Virus record (IMG/VR): IMGVR_UViG_3300033273_000282
Location: 124,001 to 188,000 of that record
DNA: 64,000 nt
Source: a virus
Direction: 5' to 3' (one strand)
Shown one piece after another: positions 31,201 to 37,527 of this stretch (its first letter is position 1; every line of letters begins with the position of its first letter). The translations under genes and the position numbers were made by a program. The notes under the pieces were generated by a model. It searched no databases. It saw only the letters and a list, made by a program, of their open reading frames with translations, and was not told where the DNA came from.

Positions 31201-33108
31201 GGTTACAACATCAATGACCAGCGTGTTGCTGGTGTCATCGGTGACACTGCTCTGCCCGAGCTGCTGGGTCGTAATAAGTATTTCGCTGACAACCTGTATC
31301 TGGTTGCTTCAAGTGAGACTTACGAACTGTATGTTCCCGACTTCTTCTGTGCTACTGGTACTGCTCCTGTTGGTAACTTGGCTAACAATGGAGTTTATAC
31401 ACTCTACTCCGATGAAGCCGCTGTCAATAACATCGGTACAATCACCATTCTTGCTAACGGTATTTCCGAAGTTAACGACACCACTACTGGTTCCATCTAC
31501 ACAACGATTAGAGGTACAATCAGTTTCGTTGGTAACTACACCAACAAAGATATCAAGGTCTTTGGTCCTAACCCTGGTACTAAGTGGACTGTTACTTCTT
31601 CCAACCTGCTGACCACTGGCGCAAGTCAAGTGTTCGCTATGAGCAACACCGCTAACGGTGCTCTGCTTGAAATTGGTAGAACTAACATCGTTGCTACCCC
31701 AACCATTGACTTTAGATCTGGTGCTCTGGCTTCTGACTATGATGTAAGATTTGAAGTTAGCGGTGGCACCGCACAGAACGGTGAAGGTGTTATCGAACTG
31801 AAGACCAGTTCCTTCACCCTGAACGGCAACACTGTATGGCACTCTGGTAATGACGGTGTTTCCTCTCAGTTGGACGCACACTATGTTGATGGTTACATCC
31901 AGAGCTCTTCTAACACAAACAATGCTCTTGTAAGAAGAACATCAAGCGGCGACATTAACATCTCTGACGTATACGCTGATCAAGGTATCTTCGCCAACAC
32001 TGGTGAATCCATCCTTCAACTTGCTGATAGCAACGGTATCAACCTCGGTAAGGCAGGCACTAACGTTCTGTCCCTCAGAGGTAGACAGAATACCAATACT
32101 GGTTACATTGAGTTTGGTAATGATTCCAAGAAACTTGGTTGGAACGGTACTCACCTGTCCTACGGTACAATCTACTTCCGTAACAACAGAATCGGTATTG
32201 GCAATGATAACCCACAATATGATCTTCACGCCGCAGGTGATATCGTCACTGGTAGCACAAGCAGATCCGCTAATACAGTTGTTCGTGCTCTCTCGGGAGA
32301 CAGCAACCAAGCAGGCTTTGAAGCGTACGGTAACAGCCAAGGTACTGGTTACCTGTACATAGGTCAGTCTACTTCTTATGGTGGTGGTATTGCCTATAAC
32401 GGCGACAACTCCCCCGCAGCGTTCGGTTCTGAACAGGGTGACGATATCACCTTCTACAGAAGAAACAACGGCACTGACACCCGTGTCATGAAGTACCGTT
32501 ATAATGATTCTACCGTTCACTTCTTCGGTCAGATTCGCTCTCGCGTTGCTACTGGTACCGCTCCCGTCGATGTAGACTCCACTACAGTATGTAATAACCT
32601 GAACGCTGACCTGCTCGATGGATACCAGGCAAACAACCTGCCTTACCTGTCCAGAGCAGTCAACACCTGGATTACTGATGCGAACGGTCAGCAGAGATTC
32701 TACTTCTCTAACAACTCTCATACATACTTCAGAACTGGTAATGACTTCTTCTTCAGAAATGATTCTGATCAGACATTCTTGTCGATGGATGAGGGTGGTA
32801 GAGTTCACTTCCACGAGCCAGGTAGCAACAGCATTCAGAGCAGCTACAGACTCCAAGTTACTGGAGATAGTGGTCTTAACATTAACGCTTCTGAAAGTCT
32901 CTCTAGTGGTCAGAAGTCTACTGTTCTCAGAGCAACTGGAGACAAGCAGTATCTTGACTCCTATGGTATAATCAAGAGAAACCGTCAGAACATTAGCGAG
33001 TCTATCACCATCAACAACGGTGATTCTTGTGGATCCTTTGGTCCTATCACTATAAATAATAATGTGACCATTCAAGTCGCCCCAGGCGGTGCCTGGGTAA
33101 TTCTCTAA
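22207..33108 (+). CDS. Giant 3633-residue tail fibre protein
   Basis: One of the largest kinds of protein a phage encodes. After an N-terminal region with a VDDDTFTITGTG motif, residues about 237-430 are a pectate-lyase-like beta-helix (DENDGRSAAKPVRTIKKAAQ). Four CIDD repeats follow (bases 25435-27300), shared with the first protein of the window. YDG-type repeats lie at 29125-29360 and 29930-30400. The distal part has four A-D-x-LDG modules (near 30690, 31160, 31870, 32605), typical of T4 gp34/gp37-like and prophage fibres, and GIGNDNPQYDLHAAGDI. The end (GPITINNNVTIQ, then GGAWVIL) is a common cyanophage fibre terminus. AGTAT-like cggag bases precede the start. The adhesin-like genes begin nine bases downstream. 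It probably serves as a long or side tail fibre. Confidence 0.85.
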   Translation: MSLSLNSSQQRLEGSGLVPQGPWTSATYGRANGIVTVTSVAHRLNDEERIYIKFGEDQLLRTIPAGQHEINVVDDDTFTITGTGQNFIEAATACSYRLVRSFVLNATDSMAFTVGTGANEDDAVFINKGPTGNIRVGINNTNPEFDLDVEGQIRTTRSIISDTAQIRNLDVTNEFVTKGLDLRGPNLINFEETDPTASDFGTIYYPTADNPPRQTQNNRIATTKFVYDVATADNGGRVYVSSVPGIGDDENDGRSAAKPVRTIKKAAQIAYSLQQDTEVPEYVSIIVSGGDYVEDNPISLPYNCSLIGDNLRRVILRPLNQDRHMIKASNETYAAGVVFRDHLDNTGTPDWTWKYAYVFDDKQRLYYEPEIAPFSFSPGLENQGRNLFAITFENHTGDNTTLLVGYAVEGGSSSSRGIIESVVFTGPNASPYSSGTIQVLMSDDQSTFLLAEKLYYADIYANIVKTGASPSDSLDVADRESQRPETEVIKHQRYQHVISSETETLRFDGTDLNNVIDTTDNRITIPLHRLYTGAKVIYKVQNEDGAPVEGLTDNTTYFVRVINDNTIELYDTWLDATSLQTTTGIRNLSDEGSGDEHTLFTCRVSVNDDTIYFPNHGLFTGNGIYYRASKAGGIGGLNDNSLIFVYRVDSHHFKLANTQADATNKNISGEDAPVILPLTSEGIGYQRFEKAINVVDISSVTTDVATQQAYNGIIYEVTAASRVIEGINFVGHDYEVGQEVQIYGLPYTALSFGSGASATYTQTANLITVTVSNTDPTVMNVLWPNLKTLGPVGGKGVGVRMVFDDAGNTGHINKSFHIATYQDGTLAQTQSDFNAYLGSPSNLGAGVARYNSSTNEVYFLLRAVDSATRSGTVTVFDNLGDFNGRKYVTHRIERADGYSVKFVTRGSCSRIATALDPSGDQQVCSATNYALMSLRNSPYAFDKVEFGANVQESAKQRDAAETINNNLSFIAEESYAYVKSQYNAGTNTSFSRTGTYTCSGNVMTVTCPRGSAVFAKNSYAFNFSGATTDGAYIVDDCEDHRRFTIILPAASTDSGTVTITIPAPWQTPNSVPPVDRAADGTSLILANKQLIAQEAVARMLIANPTFNIPTGNQACIDDAVDFLEAMAYNLAYGGNDQVYDAAKYYVDGAHVVGEEDESVEVFNNARDIAIQVMRNQTVTIQGSHGLTQIKDFTISPDSANSGVGDRFSDARNLIYKNKEFIAEIAVGRLNANLGYEVVDSRHMDAHDLLIANLDFIAEEAYAVQLAADPNLTTPTGDPQDCIDDVRDILTAVAFNVQHGSNNQVWDAANLYVGTPHIQGEEANSIAIINHARDIAKLVITNRTHTKVGSHEYTQSFDTTITHDQSASGGAYSSADCANVQSTIDSLMLIVTDAITNQTLNGVTKTTPATFSVPTGNQSCIDDIINILEVASWNLAMGGNDFTYDAANLYITGNHVVGEENHSIYAFRQARDIAIECFQNEDVTTGGYTQRTQFKDLTITQDTGLPICANVIASLTALMNVVEVAIDTQSLSSFTRTDSYANRCSDTAAAITSLTGVVTGAIGSTGNPGSLSGVVRTYPVSDQQCIDDVYHVLRAWMYDMRYGGNSKTIEAAQKYIQGTNVNYVTNEVPQTREVYTRAEQLATLAIRNQLPQGEFSQIAPFHNASTTVDSNQPECGASITFLNGLATILDDALSTAGTSLSNVTLTEPSTLLKDDSGLKIVPMLADNLDLPVIEASPYIQNASLISFLGASGAEIDGAKVASPNVPRPGVFLDGNGVERSTFPPQGKSMVANAFTIISVNGGVGYNILNDGYTQLVSVFVIFGGDGVIVQSGGYASLTNSASNFGTRALKATGYRSEAYEFDVGTVTQIRNQTDNNGAQTGRQIIEVGGPITNFPVEDYIIKFEGFRNSDPAKEYFVLGTEQLSGSIGTQITANVTTNDGLGLDLIRESDSTNVSFQNGNLDLLNNAVIKFHRPSICNSSSHTWEYVGAGDTYNALPQNGGVGIPANEAVEEAYGQVYTSGTNEFGDFKVGDFVTIFNRTGSISFVGTVSISELSSIKIVGGSITITGFSDSDELGGAFASDSLLPTQAAVKDYITNKLGPYLNQPYSTNAVPSALVQLTTSGKINIEQIPALRPFNITSVASTAERLAIEDASAGDIAIETTSTSYQVAPSSVDIVNEVITIPSHGLTTGDILTYFQGTSNIGNLADGANYYVIQHAIGANTTDYIKLATSLADAQAGTARNLTSQGTGTHVFRTEGAAISYILENDLDTMYAAFVPNSAYVFSNNSLIIGSQSTAQVIVTNYEGGVVRDILIDDPGSGYATAPGISISAPPSGTQATASCTITNGQVASITITNPGSGYYTAPTVSFTGAPTGGTTATAQGNAARIEARLYVDLANNIKISDIDFILDEANVTVASGVYTHDTFDITITETNHGFSQGDTVYLEFTSGSSTSGFYSVDSIVNANEYTVVAQTALLTSGNYNRKRIVDITRVVNTSASNAQNWTQLSSTNIDASNIVAGVIDPQRLADTGVANSFTFLRGDASFQYAVQSIKFTTDDVLVGESSIQDNSYIEKVNIVNPGSGYTVGTYQNIPMVGGNVQISEQGVARATYTVADVVTGGIVDSVSNLSFTPGSYTPSSTFDVSVSTTDGAGLGAQIRFVTDVNGDIAVDIILDGGSGYNGGDTLEFDGPLFGGTVQQGVSVTVSTLTSSTTLGAITSVSVVTPGTGYTSDFTLTVPSELGQPVQAGSLTAVKGTLSRYYGNASFDLLKANNLTPTTLQAGGSVFGNYGIAKFRKPAAEQALANQDLGGFVITTAGEVTIDQGPGSKLNADKLDGNEGSFYQNATNLIEGILDPQRLANTTYNISISGTADYANTLFCETTAPSSANASLVSAANVGTQLALRSNSVTGIPTDAGGTRAGIMTFRRSATGNSVAQLAFSATDNLYLRGNSDTGTVYGQWAKIWSSENDGAPDPNDPRRGTLPGPDADYLDGKQGLWYQGGYNINDQRVAGVIGDTALPELLGRNKYFADNLYLVASSETYELYVPDFFCATGTAPVGNLANNGVYTLYSDEAAVNNIGTITILANGISEVNDTTTGSIYTTIRGTISFVGNYTNKDIKVFGPNPGTKWTVTSSNLLTTGASQVFAMSNTANGALLEIGRTNIVATPTIDFRSGALASDYDVRFEVSGGTAQNGEGVIELKTSSFTLNGNTVWHSGNDGVSSQLDAHYVDGYIQSSSNTNNALVRRTSSGDINISDVYADQGIFANTGESILQLADSNGINLGKAGTNVLSLRGRQNTNTGYIEFGNDSKKLGWNGTHLSYGTIYFRNNRIGIGNDNPQYDLHAAGDIVTGSTSRSANTVVRALSGDSNQAGFEAYGNSQGTGYLYIGQSTSYGGGIAYNGDNSPAAFGSEQGDDITFYRRNNGTDTRVMKYRYNDSTVHFFGQIRSRVATGTAPVDVDSTTVCNNLNADLLDGYQANNLPYLSRAVNTWITDANGQQRFYFSNNSHTYFRTGNDFFFRNDSDQTFLSMDEGGRVHFHEPGSNSIQSSYRLQVTGDSGLNINASESLSSGQKSTVLRATGDKQYLDSYGIIKRNRQNISESITINNGDSCGSFGPITINNNVTIQVAPGGAWVIL
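25435..27300 (+). repeat. Four CIDD repeats inside giant fibre (coding)
   Basis: CIDD cores lie near 25549, 26047, 26461 and 26956, each followed by a GGN or GSN segment and mostly a DAA-x-x-Y segment and H-x-x-GEE. The units are partly separated by LI-x-AN-x-x-FIA-x-EA helices. The second copy is closest to the first copy in the gene at 1-3390, with a near-identical stretch of DNA at 222-255 and 26022-26058. Confidence 0.8.
33051..33058 (+). promoter_or_regulatory. Possible late promoter inside the fibre 3' end
   Basis: TATAAATA lies within the last 20 codons of the giant fibre, 66 bases before the first adhesin ATG. It matches the promoter core exactly and uses a rare ATA codon. It could drive the three adhesins separately from the 11-kb fibre gene. 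Spacing is longer than at the intergenic promoters. Confidence 0.45.
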
Positions 33109-33116
33109 GTAAATCT

Positions 33117-33869
33117 ATGAGTAGGTTATACGTAAATAATATCCGCGCTTACAGCGGATCAACTATTTCCATTCCTGCCACTACTGCCCTCTCTCTTGGT
33201 GGAGCCAAGATTGACGAGAACTCTGTTCTGCCCAGTGCTTCTGGGCAGGCTAACCGAGCAGTTGGTAGTGATGGTGAGCAAGTTGTATATGACACTTACG
33301 GTGCTCAGTCGATCCAAGTGTTCCAAAGTTCTGGAACATACACTAAATCGGCTGGCGTCAATACCGTTCTTGTCAGGCTTGTAGGTGGCGGTGGTGGTGG
33401 TTCAGGTCATGCTGAATCTGGTGGTGCTGGTGGATACGCTGAAAGAGTTTGCGATGTATCTGGAGTAAATACAGTATCCGTTGTCGTTGGACAGGGTGGT
33501 GCTGGTACTTACTACTCTGGTAGATCGAGCCAAGGTGGTTCTACTTCATTTGGTTCTTTCTGTTCTGCTACTGGTGGCGATGGCGCTAACCAGTCTTTCC
33601 AACATGCTGGTGGACTGGGGGGAATCGGTGCTGGTGGAGATGTTAATATGTACGGCGGCGGTGGATCTGCCCACGGTAGATATAACGGAGCAGGTGGATA
33701 TTCCTTCTTCGGTGGTTGCGCTGCTAGAGGACACCCCCGTGGTGGCGACTATTCAAGAAACCACCAATCAAGATGTGCTCCTGGATCGGGTGGCGCTAAC
33801 GGCTGGTTTCGATCCTACCTCGGACCAGATGGTAAACACGGTATGGTAGTAATCTGGGAATTTAAGTAA
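33117..33869 (+). CDS. Glycine-rich adhesin-like protein, copy 1
   Basis: A 250-residue protein and the first of three tandem paralogues. The N-terminal third is a short beta region (MSRLYVNNIRAYSGSTISI, then FQSSGTYTKSAGVNTVLVRL). The C-terminal two-thirds are glycine-rich (VGGGGGGSGHAESGGAGGY, TYYSG, ANQSFQHAGGLGG, MYGGGGSAHG, RGHPRGGDYS), ending in VVIWEFK. Glycine-rich scaffold strands alternate with short variable loops rich in Tyr, His, Ser and Asn. This recalls the T2 gp38 adhesin, which caps fibre tips, but no direct homology is claimed. It follows the giant fibre by eight bases, as gene 38 follows gene 37 in T2. It has more cysteines than its siblings (FCSATGG, GGCAARG, SRCAPG). Confidence 0.75.
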   Translation: MSRLYVNNIRAYSGSTISIPATTALSLGGAKIDENSVLPSASGQANRAVGSDGEQVVYDTYGAQSIQVFQSSGTYTKSAGVNTVLVRLVGGGGGGSGHAESGGAGGYAERVCDVSGVNTVSVVVGQGGAGTYYSGRSSQGGSTSFGSFCSATGGDGANQSFQHAGGLGGIGAGGDVNMYGGGGSAHGRYNGAGGYSFFGGCAARGHPRGGDYSRNHQSRCAPGSGGANGWFRSYLGPDGKHGMVVIWEFK

Positions 33870-34644
33870 ACAATGTCTATTCTTAAGGTCAATGAATTGA
33901 GAGCCCAGTCGGGCAGTAACGTAACCATTCAAAGTGGTTATAGTCTTCGCCTGGGAACTAAGACACTGGATGCTTCTAGTGTTATGCCCTCGCCCTCTGG
34001 TCAGAATGGTAAAATTCTTACCAGTAATGGATCTACTAGATCATGGACTGAACATGGTGCCGTATCGATGCAGGTATGGACTTCCAATGGAACTTGGAGC
34101 AGACCATCTGGGGTAAAGAGAATTCTTGTTAGAATCTCTGGTGCTGGCGGTGCTGGCTCGGGTGTTGGTGAAGCAGGTGGTGCTGGTGGATACGCTGAAG
34201 AAATTATCGACGTTACTGGTATCTCTTCTGTTTCTATTACTGTAGGTCAGCCTGGTTCCTGGGGTGGTACTTACTACTCAGGTGGTGCTGCTAATGGCGG
34301 TACTACTTCTTTCGGTAACTATCTCTCTGCCTCTGGTGGTAACGGTGCTAACCGTAATTACCAGCACTGTGGAGGACTTCCTGGCGTAGGCTCAGGTGGT
34401 CAACTTAACATCTACGGTGGCGGTGGATCTGGTCACGAGTATTGGTCTGGTTATCCTGGTGGCGGTTCCTTCTGGGGTGGCGCAGGTGCGACTGGTCACC
34501 CTCGCGGTGGTCACTATGCTTACACCCACCAATATAGAGCCGCTCCTGGTAGCGGTGGTTCTCCTGGGTATCACACTTCTCGTCGTGGTGCTAGGGGTAT
34601 GGCTGGAATCGTAGTAGTTTGGAACTTCGCATAAACAATGTCTA
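33867..34644 (+). repeat. 13-base junction repeat flanking adhesin copy 2
   Basis: TAAACAATGTCTA spans the stop of one gene and the start of the next at 33867-33879, and again at 34632-34644. The identical junctions bracket copy 2 and fit an origin by unequal tandem duplication. Confidence 0.65.
33873..34634 (+). CDS. Glycine-rich adhesin-like protein, copy 2
   Basis: A 253-residue paralogue of the preceding protein. The shared frame is VNELRAQSGSNVTIQSGY, then TWSRPSGVKRILVRISG, AGGAGGYAEEIIDVTG, TYYSGGAANGG, RNYQHCGGLPGVGSGG, NIYGGGGSGHEYWSG, ATGHPRGGHY, RAAPGSGGSPG and VVWNFA. Loops after TYYSG and after GGGGS differ from copies 1 and 3. The gene starts three bases after the previous stop, at a 13-base TAAACAATGTCTA junction that recurs before copy 3. 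The role proposed is distal receptor binding. Confidence 0.75.
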   Translation: MSILKVNELRAQSGSNVTIQSGYSLRLGTKTLDASSVMPSPSGQNGKILTSNGSTRSWTEHGAVSMQVWTSNGTWSRPSGVKRILVRISGAGGAGSGVGEAGGAGGYAEEIIDVTGISSVSITVGQPGSWGGTYYSGGAANGGTTSFGNYLSASGGNGANRNYQHCGGLPGVGSGGQLNIYGGGGSGHEYWSGYPGGGSFWGGAGATGHPRGGHYAYTHQYRAAPGSGGSPGYHTSRRGARGMAGIVVVWNFA

Positions 34645-35393
34645 ATATCCGTATCAATGAACTCGACGCTGCGTCGGGAACTACTATTCTTATCCCCGAT
34701 GGATACAATCTATCCCTCGGCGGCACTACGCTGAACAAGAACTCGATTCCCCCACCACCAGCGGGGAACGCTGGTAAGTTTCTTGTTAGTGATGGAACTT
34801 CTGCGTCGTATAAAAACATCGGTCCCGCTAGTATTCAGACTTTCTATAGCAGTTCTACTTGGACTAGACCTCCTGGGATTAACCGTGTTCTGGTCCGTGT
34901 AGTCGGCGGCGGCGGCGGTGGATCTGGACACTCAGAATCAGGCGGAGCAGGTGGCTATTCTGAAGAGGTAATCGATGTCCGTGGAATCTCGTCTGTTACT
35001 ATTACTGTGGGCAATGGCTCTACGGGCGGCACTTATTATTCTGGTAATGGCGGAGGCGGTCAGACATCCTCATTCGGAAACTACCTTTCTGCGTCGGGTG
35101 GTCTCGGTGCTAACCAGTCTTACCAACATTGCGGTGGTCTTGGTGGTTTGGGCTCTGGTGGCAATTTGAATATCTACGGTGGCGGTGGTATCGGACACAT
35201 GAACTACATGGGTCATGGTGGCGGATCATTCTTTGGTTGTGGCACCATGAGCGCTCATGGTAATTGGGTACAAGGTACCCGTTCTAACCAACTTCGTGCT
35301 GCTTATGGTGCTGGTGGAACGTCTGGTTATCAGCGTTCTTATCAAGGTGCCAATGGCATGCAGGGGTGCGTTATTGTAATGGAGTTTATTTAA
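34638..35393 (+). CDS. Glycine-rich adhesin-like protein, copy 3
   Basis: The third paralogue, 251 residues. It keeps TWTRPPGINRVLVRVVGG, GGGGSGHSESGGAGGYSEE, TYYSGNGGGG, NQSYQHCGGLGGLGSGG, NIYGGGGIGHMNYMG and GAGGTSGYQRS, ending in VIVMEFI. It lacks the HPRGG segment of copies 1 and 2: that loop reads SAHGNWVQG. The core resembles copy 2 more than copy 1 in the LNIYGGGG region. A late promoter for the downstream enzyme operon starts three bases after its stop codon. Three intact copies suggest alternative or mixed fibre tips. Confidence 0.75.
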   Translation: MSNIRINELDAASGTTILIPDGYNLSLGGTTLNKNSIPPPPAGNAGKFLVSDGTSASYKNIGPASIQTFYSSSTWTRPPGINRVLVRVVGGGGGGSGHSESGGAGGYSEEVIDVRGISSVTITVGNGSTGGTYYSGNGGGGQTSSFGNYLSASGGLGANQSYQHCGGLGGLGSGGNLNIYGGGGIGHMNYMGHGGGSFFGCGTMSAHGNWVQGTRSNQLRAAYGAGGTSGYQRSYQGANGMQGCVIVMEFI

Positions 35394-35395
35394 TT

Positions 35396-35402
35396 CTAAA
35401 TA
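35396..35402 (+). promoter_or_regulatory. Late promoter CTAAATA of the enzyme operon
   Basis: CTAAATA lies 30 bases before the ATG at 35426. No other late-promoter core was noticed until 44771, so this one probably drives about 9 kb of overlapping genes, including the halogenases and all six oxygenases. Confidence 0.7.
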
Positions 35403-35425
35403 GTTACCAAGGAATCTAGAGTAAA

Positions 35426-35941
35426 ATGGCTAAAAGTTGTCTTGTAGATTACAGAGGATTTATCACCGACATCAGAGAATGCGGTGATGAATTTGAAGTA
35501 TACCAAGGTCCCGATTCTCATATCCGCTGGGTCATTTGTGATGATGACAACGTGGATAATACTTGGGTCCTTTATAACGGGGAGTTTTTCCCTGGAGATC
35601 TTCGCCTGGAACGTAACCAGGATATGAAGCGTAAGGTTGCTTACGGATCGATCGAAGAGCAGTTGGACATGATGTACTGGGATCAGGTCAACGGAACGAC
35701 CACCTGGAGAGATCATATTGGCTCGATCAAATCAGCGGAACCCACTCAGTCCGTTGCTGACGCTGATCCTACCTTCTACGCTGATAAGCGAGAGTTTGAG
35801 ATGGGTACTGAGGATGCTCCTGCCTGGGAAACTCTTCCCGCAGTAAAGCGTCAGAAGATCACCACCTTCAAGAATGGGACAGTTTATGAAGAGGGCTGGG
35901 GTCCTGACCCTGTGACTGGCAAACCTGTTAGACTGGCTTGA
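35426..35941 (+). CDS. Small tail-type protein heading the enzyme operon
   Basis: A 171-residue protein. The first 60 residues (CLVDYRGFITDIRECGDEF, then DDDNVDNTWVLYNGEFF) form a small beta module seen in cyanophage tail proteins. The middle (YGSIEEQLDMMYWDQVNG, then WRDHIGSIKSAEP) resembles short segments in phage tail proteins where a G-x-I-x-x-QLD-x-x-Y motif precedes a helix. The C-terminus is charged and Trp-rich and was not recognised. It is the first gene after the operon promoter and is probably a virion component rather than an enzyme. It would be a candidate substrate or partner for the enzymes, but that is inference. Confidence 0.65.
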   Translation: MAKSCLVDYRGFITDIRECGDEFEVYQGPDSHIRWVICDDDNVDNTWVLYNGEFFPGDLRLERNQDMKRKVAYGSIEEQLDMMYWDQVNGTTTWRDHIGSIKSAEPTQSVADADPTFYADKREFEMGTEDAPAWETLPAVKRQKITTFKNGTVYEEGWGPDPVTGKPVRLA

Positions 35942-35958
35942 GGATATCCATCTAGATT

Positions 35959-37527
35959 ATGATTGATAAAATTTGTATTGTTGGCGGCGGCACCGCTGGA
36001 TGGATTGCCGCTGCTTCTTTGATTAGATTTTTTCCTAAAAAAGAAATTACTCTGATCGAATCAGAAGAGATCCCCACCATTGGTGTGGGTGAATCTACCA
36101 CCCAGTTCTTTAGAGACTGGACTCGGGAGATGTGTATCTCTGATGTCTGGATGGATGAGTGTGAAGCCACCTATAAGTACAGCGTGAAGTTTAGAAACTT
36201 CAGCGAGTACGGTGATTTCCATTACCCATTTTTTCCTGGTAAAGAGCCACCTAACGCAAAGCTGGGACTTCTGGATTGGTTCCTTCATTACCGTGCTACT
36301 AACGGTAATCCAGAAAAGTCCTTCTGTGAGTGGATGGTTCCTTATTGGAAAGTCATCGAAGATAATAAGGTTGTTCCTCGGGACGTTGATTACTTCAGCT
36401 ACTTGGACAATGCTGGGTATCATATGGATGCTCAGAAGTTTGCTGAGTATCTCCGTCGGGAGTTCTGTGTTCCTCGTGGCGTCAAGCACGTTAAGGGTAC
36501 AGTAACTGAGATTGATCACGATGAGACTGGTATCAAACGTCTATATGTTGGCGATGTGTTCTACACTGCCGACCTCTTTATTGACTGTACTGGATTTAAG
36601 TCTCTGCTTCTGGGTGAAACTCTGGGTACCGAATGGGATGAGTTCCCCTTCCTGATCAATGATCGTGCCTGGGCAGTTCGCCTGAAGTATAAGGACAAGA
36701 AGACAGAGATGCTCAACCATACTCTGTGTACCGCACTGGGTAATGGCTGGGTTTGGCATGTCCCCCTCAGCACTCGCTACGGCACTGGATATAACTTCAG
36801 CAGTAAGTTCATCTCTGATGAGGATGCTCTGGAGGAGTTCAAGTCGCACCTGGGCGAAGAATTTGAGGATCGTCAAATCAGTGACTTCCGTTTGATCAAG
36901 TGGAAGAACGGTATCTCTAAGAAGATCTGGAATAAGAACGTCGTTGGTATTGGACTCTCTGCTGGCTTCATTGAACCCCTGGAATCCAATGGACTCATGA
37001 GTGCTCATAACTTTGCCATGTATCTGTGTGATGCTCTGACAGCACATAATGGTAAGGTGAACACATTGATCAAGGATCAGTTCAACCGTCGCTGTCGTCA
37101 GAACTTCCAGAACTTTGCTTACTTTGTGGGCAACCACTTCATGTTATCCACCAGGGATGATACACCCTACTGGAAGTACATCACTCAGGATATTGATTAT
37201 CTCAGTGCTCACGTTCAAGATGAGTATCGAGTGTATCCTCAGAACCAGATCTTCCTGGACATGCATGACATGAGCATCTGGAATATGAGTAACCTTGAAG
37301 GTAACGCATATCTTGCTGCTGGATTCAACCAGCATCCAGTTACTGAATGGCACGCTGACTACATGGAGAGGCGGCATAGCCTTGACTTAAGTCAGTGGAG
37401 GACGCTAGAATCTGGGTACGAACTCCACCCCGATGCGGTGAGGGAGATCGATGAATTTCCAACACCAGCAGAGTTCTACTATGAGGACGTTGCTGGTATA
37501 GACATGCCCTACTACATTCATGGCTAA
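35959..37527 (+). CDS. Flavin-dependent tryptophan-halogenase-like enzyme 1
   Basis: A 522-residue protein of the PrnA/RebH family, which uses FADH2, oxygen and halide to make a hypohalous species that halogenates aromatic substrates. Visible hallmarks are the FAD-binding GGGTAGW at residues 9-15, ATYK with the predicted catalytic Lys73 (PrnA Lys79), IDCTGFKS at 208-215, the WVWHVP motif at 264-269 (family W-x-W-x-I-P) and EPLESNG at 339-345, whose Glu342 matches the halide-site Glu of PrnA. A viral member, VirX1 of cyanophage Syn10, was shown to prefer iodide. A separate flavin reductase is needed and none was seen here. It overlaps the next halogenase by eight bases. Confidence 0.9.
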   Translation: MIDKICIVGGGTAGWIAAASLIRFFPKKEITLIESEEIPTIGVGESTTQFFRDWTREMCISDVWMDECEATYKYSVKFRNFSEYGDFHYPFFPGKEPPNAKLGLLDWFLHYRATNGNPEKSFCEWMVPYWKVIEDNKVVPRDVDYFSYLDNAGYHMDAQKFAEYLRREFCVPRGVKHVKGTVTEIDHDETGIKRLYVGDVFYTADLFIDCTGFKSLLLGETLGTEWDEFPFLINDRAWAVRLKYKDKKTEMLNHTLCTALGNGWVWHVPLSTRYGTGYNFSSKFISDEDALEEFKSHLGEEFEDRQISDFRLIKWKNGISKKIWNKNVVGIGLSAGFIEPLESNGLMSAHNFAMYLCDALTAHNGKVNTLIKDQFNRRCRQNFQNFAYFVGNHFMLSTRDDTPYWKYITQDIDYLSAHVQDEYRVYPQNQIFLDMHDMSIWNMSNLEGNAYLAAGFNQHPVTEWHADYMERRHSLDLSQWRTLESGYELHPDAVREIDEFPTPAEFYYEDVAGIDMPYYIHG

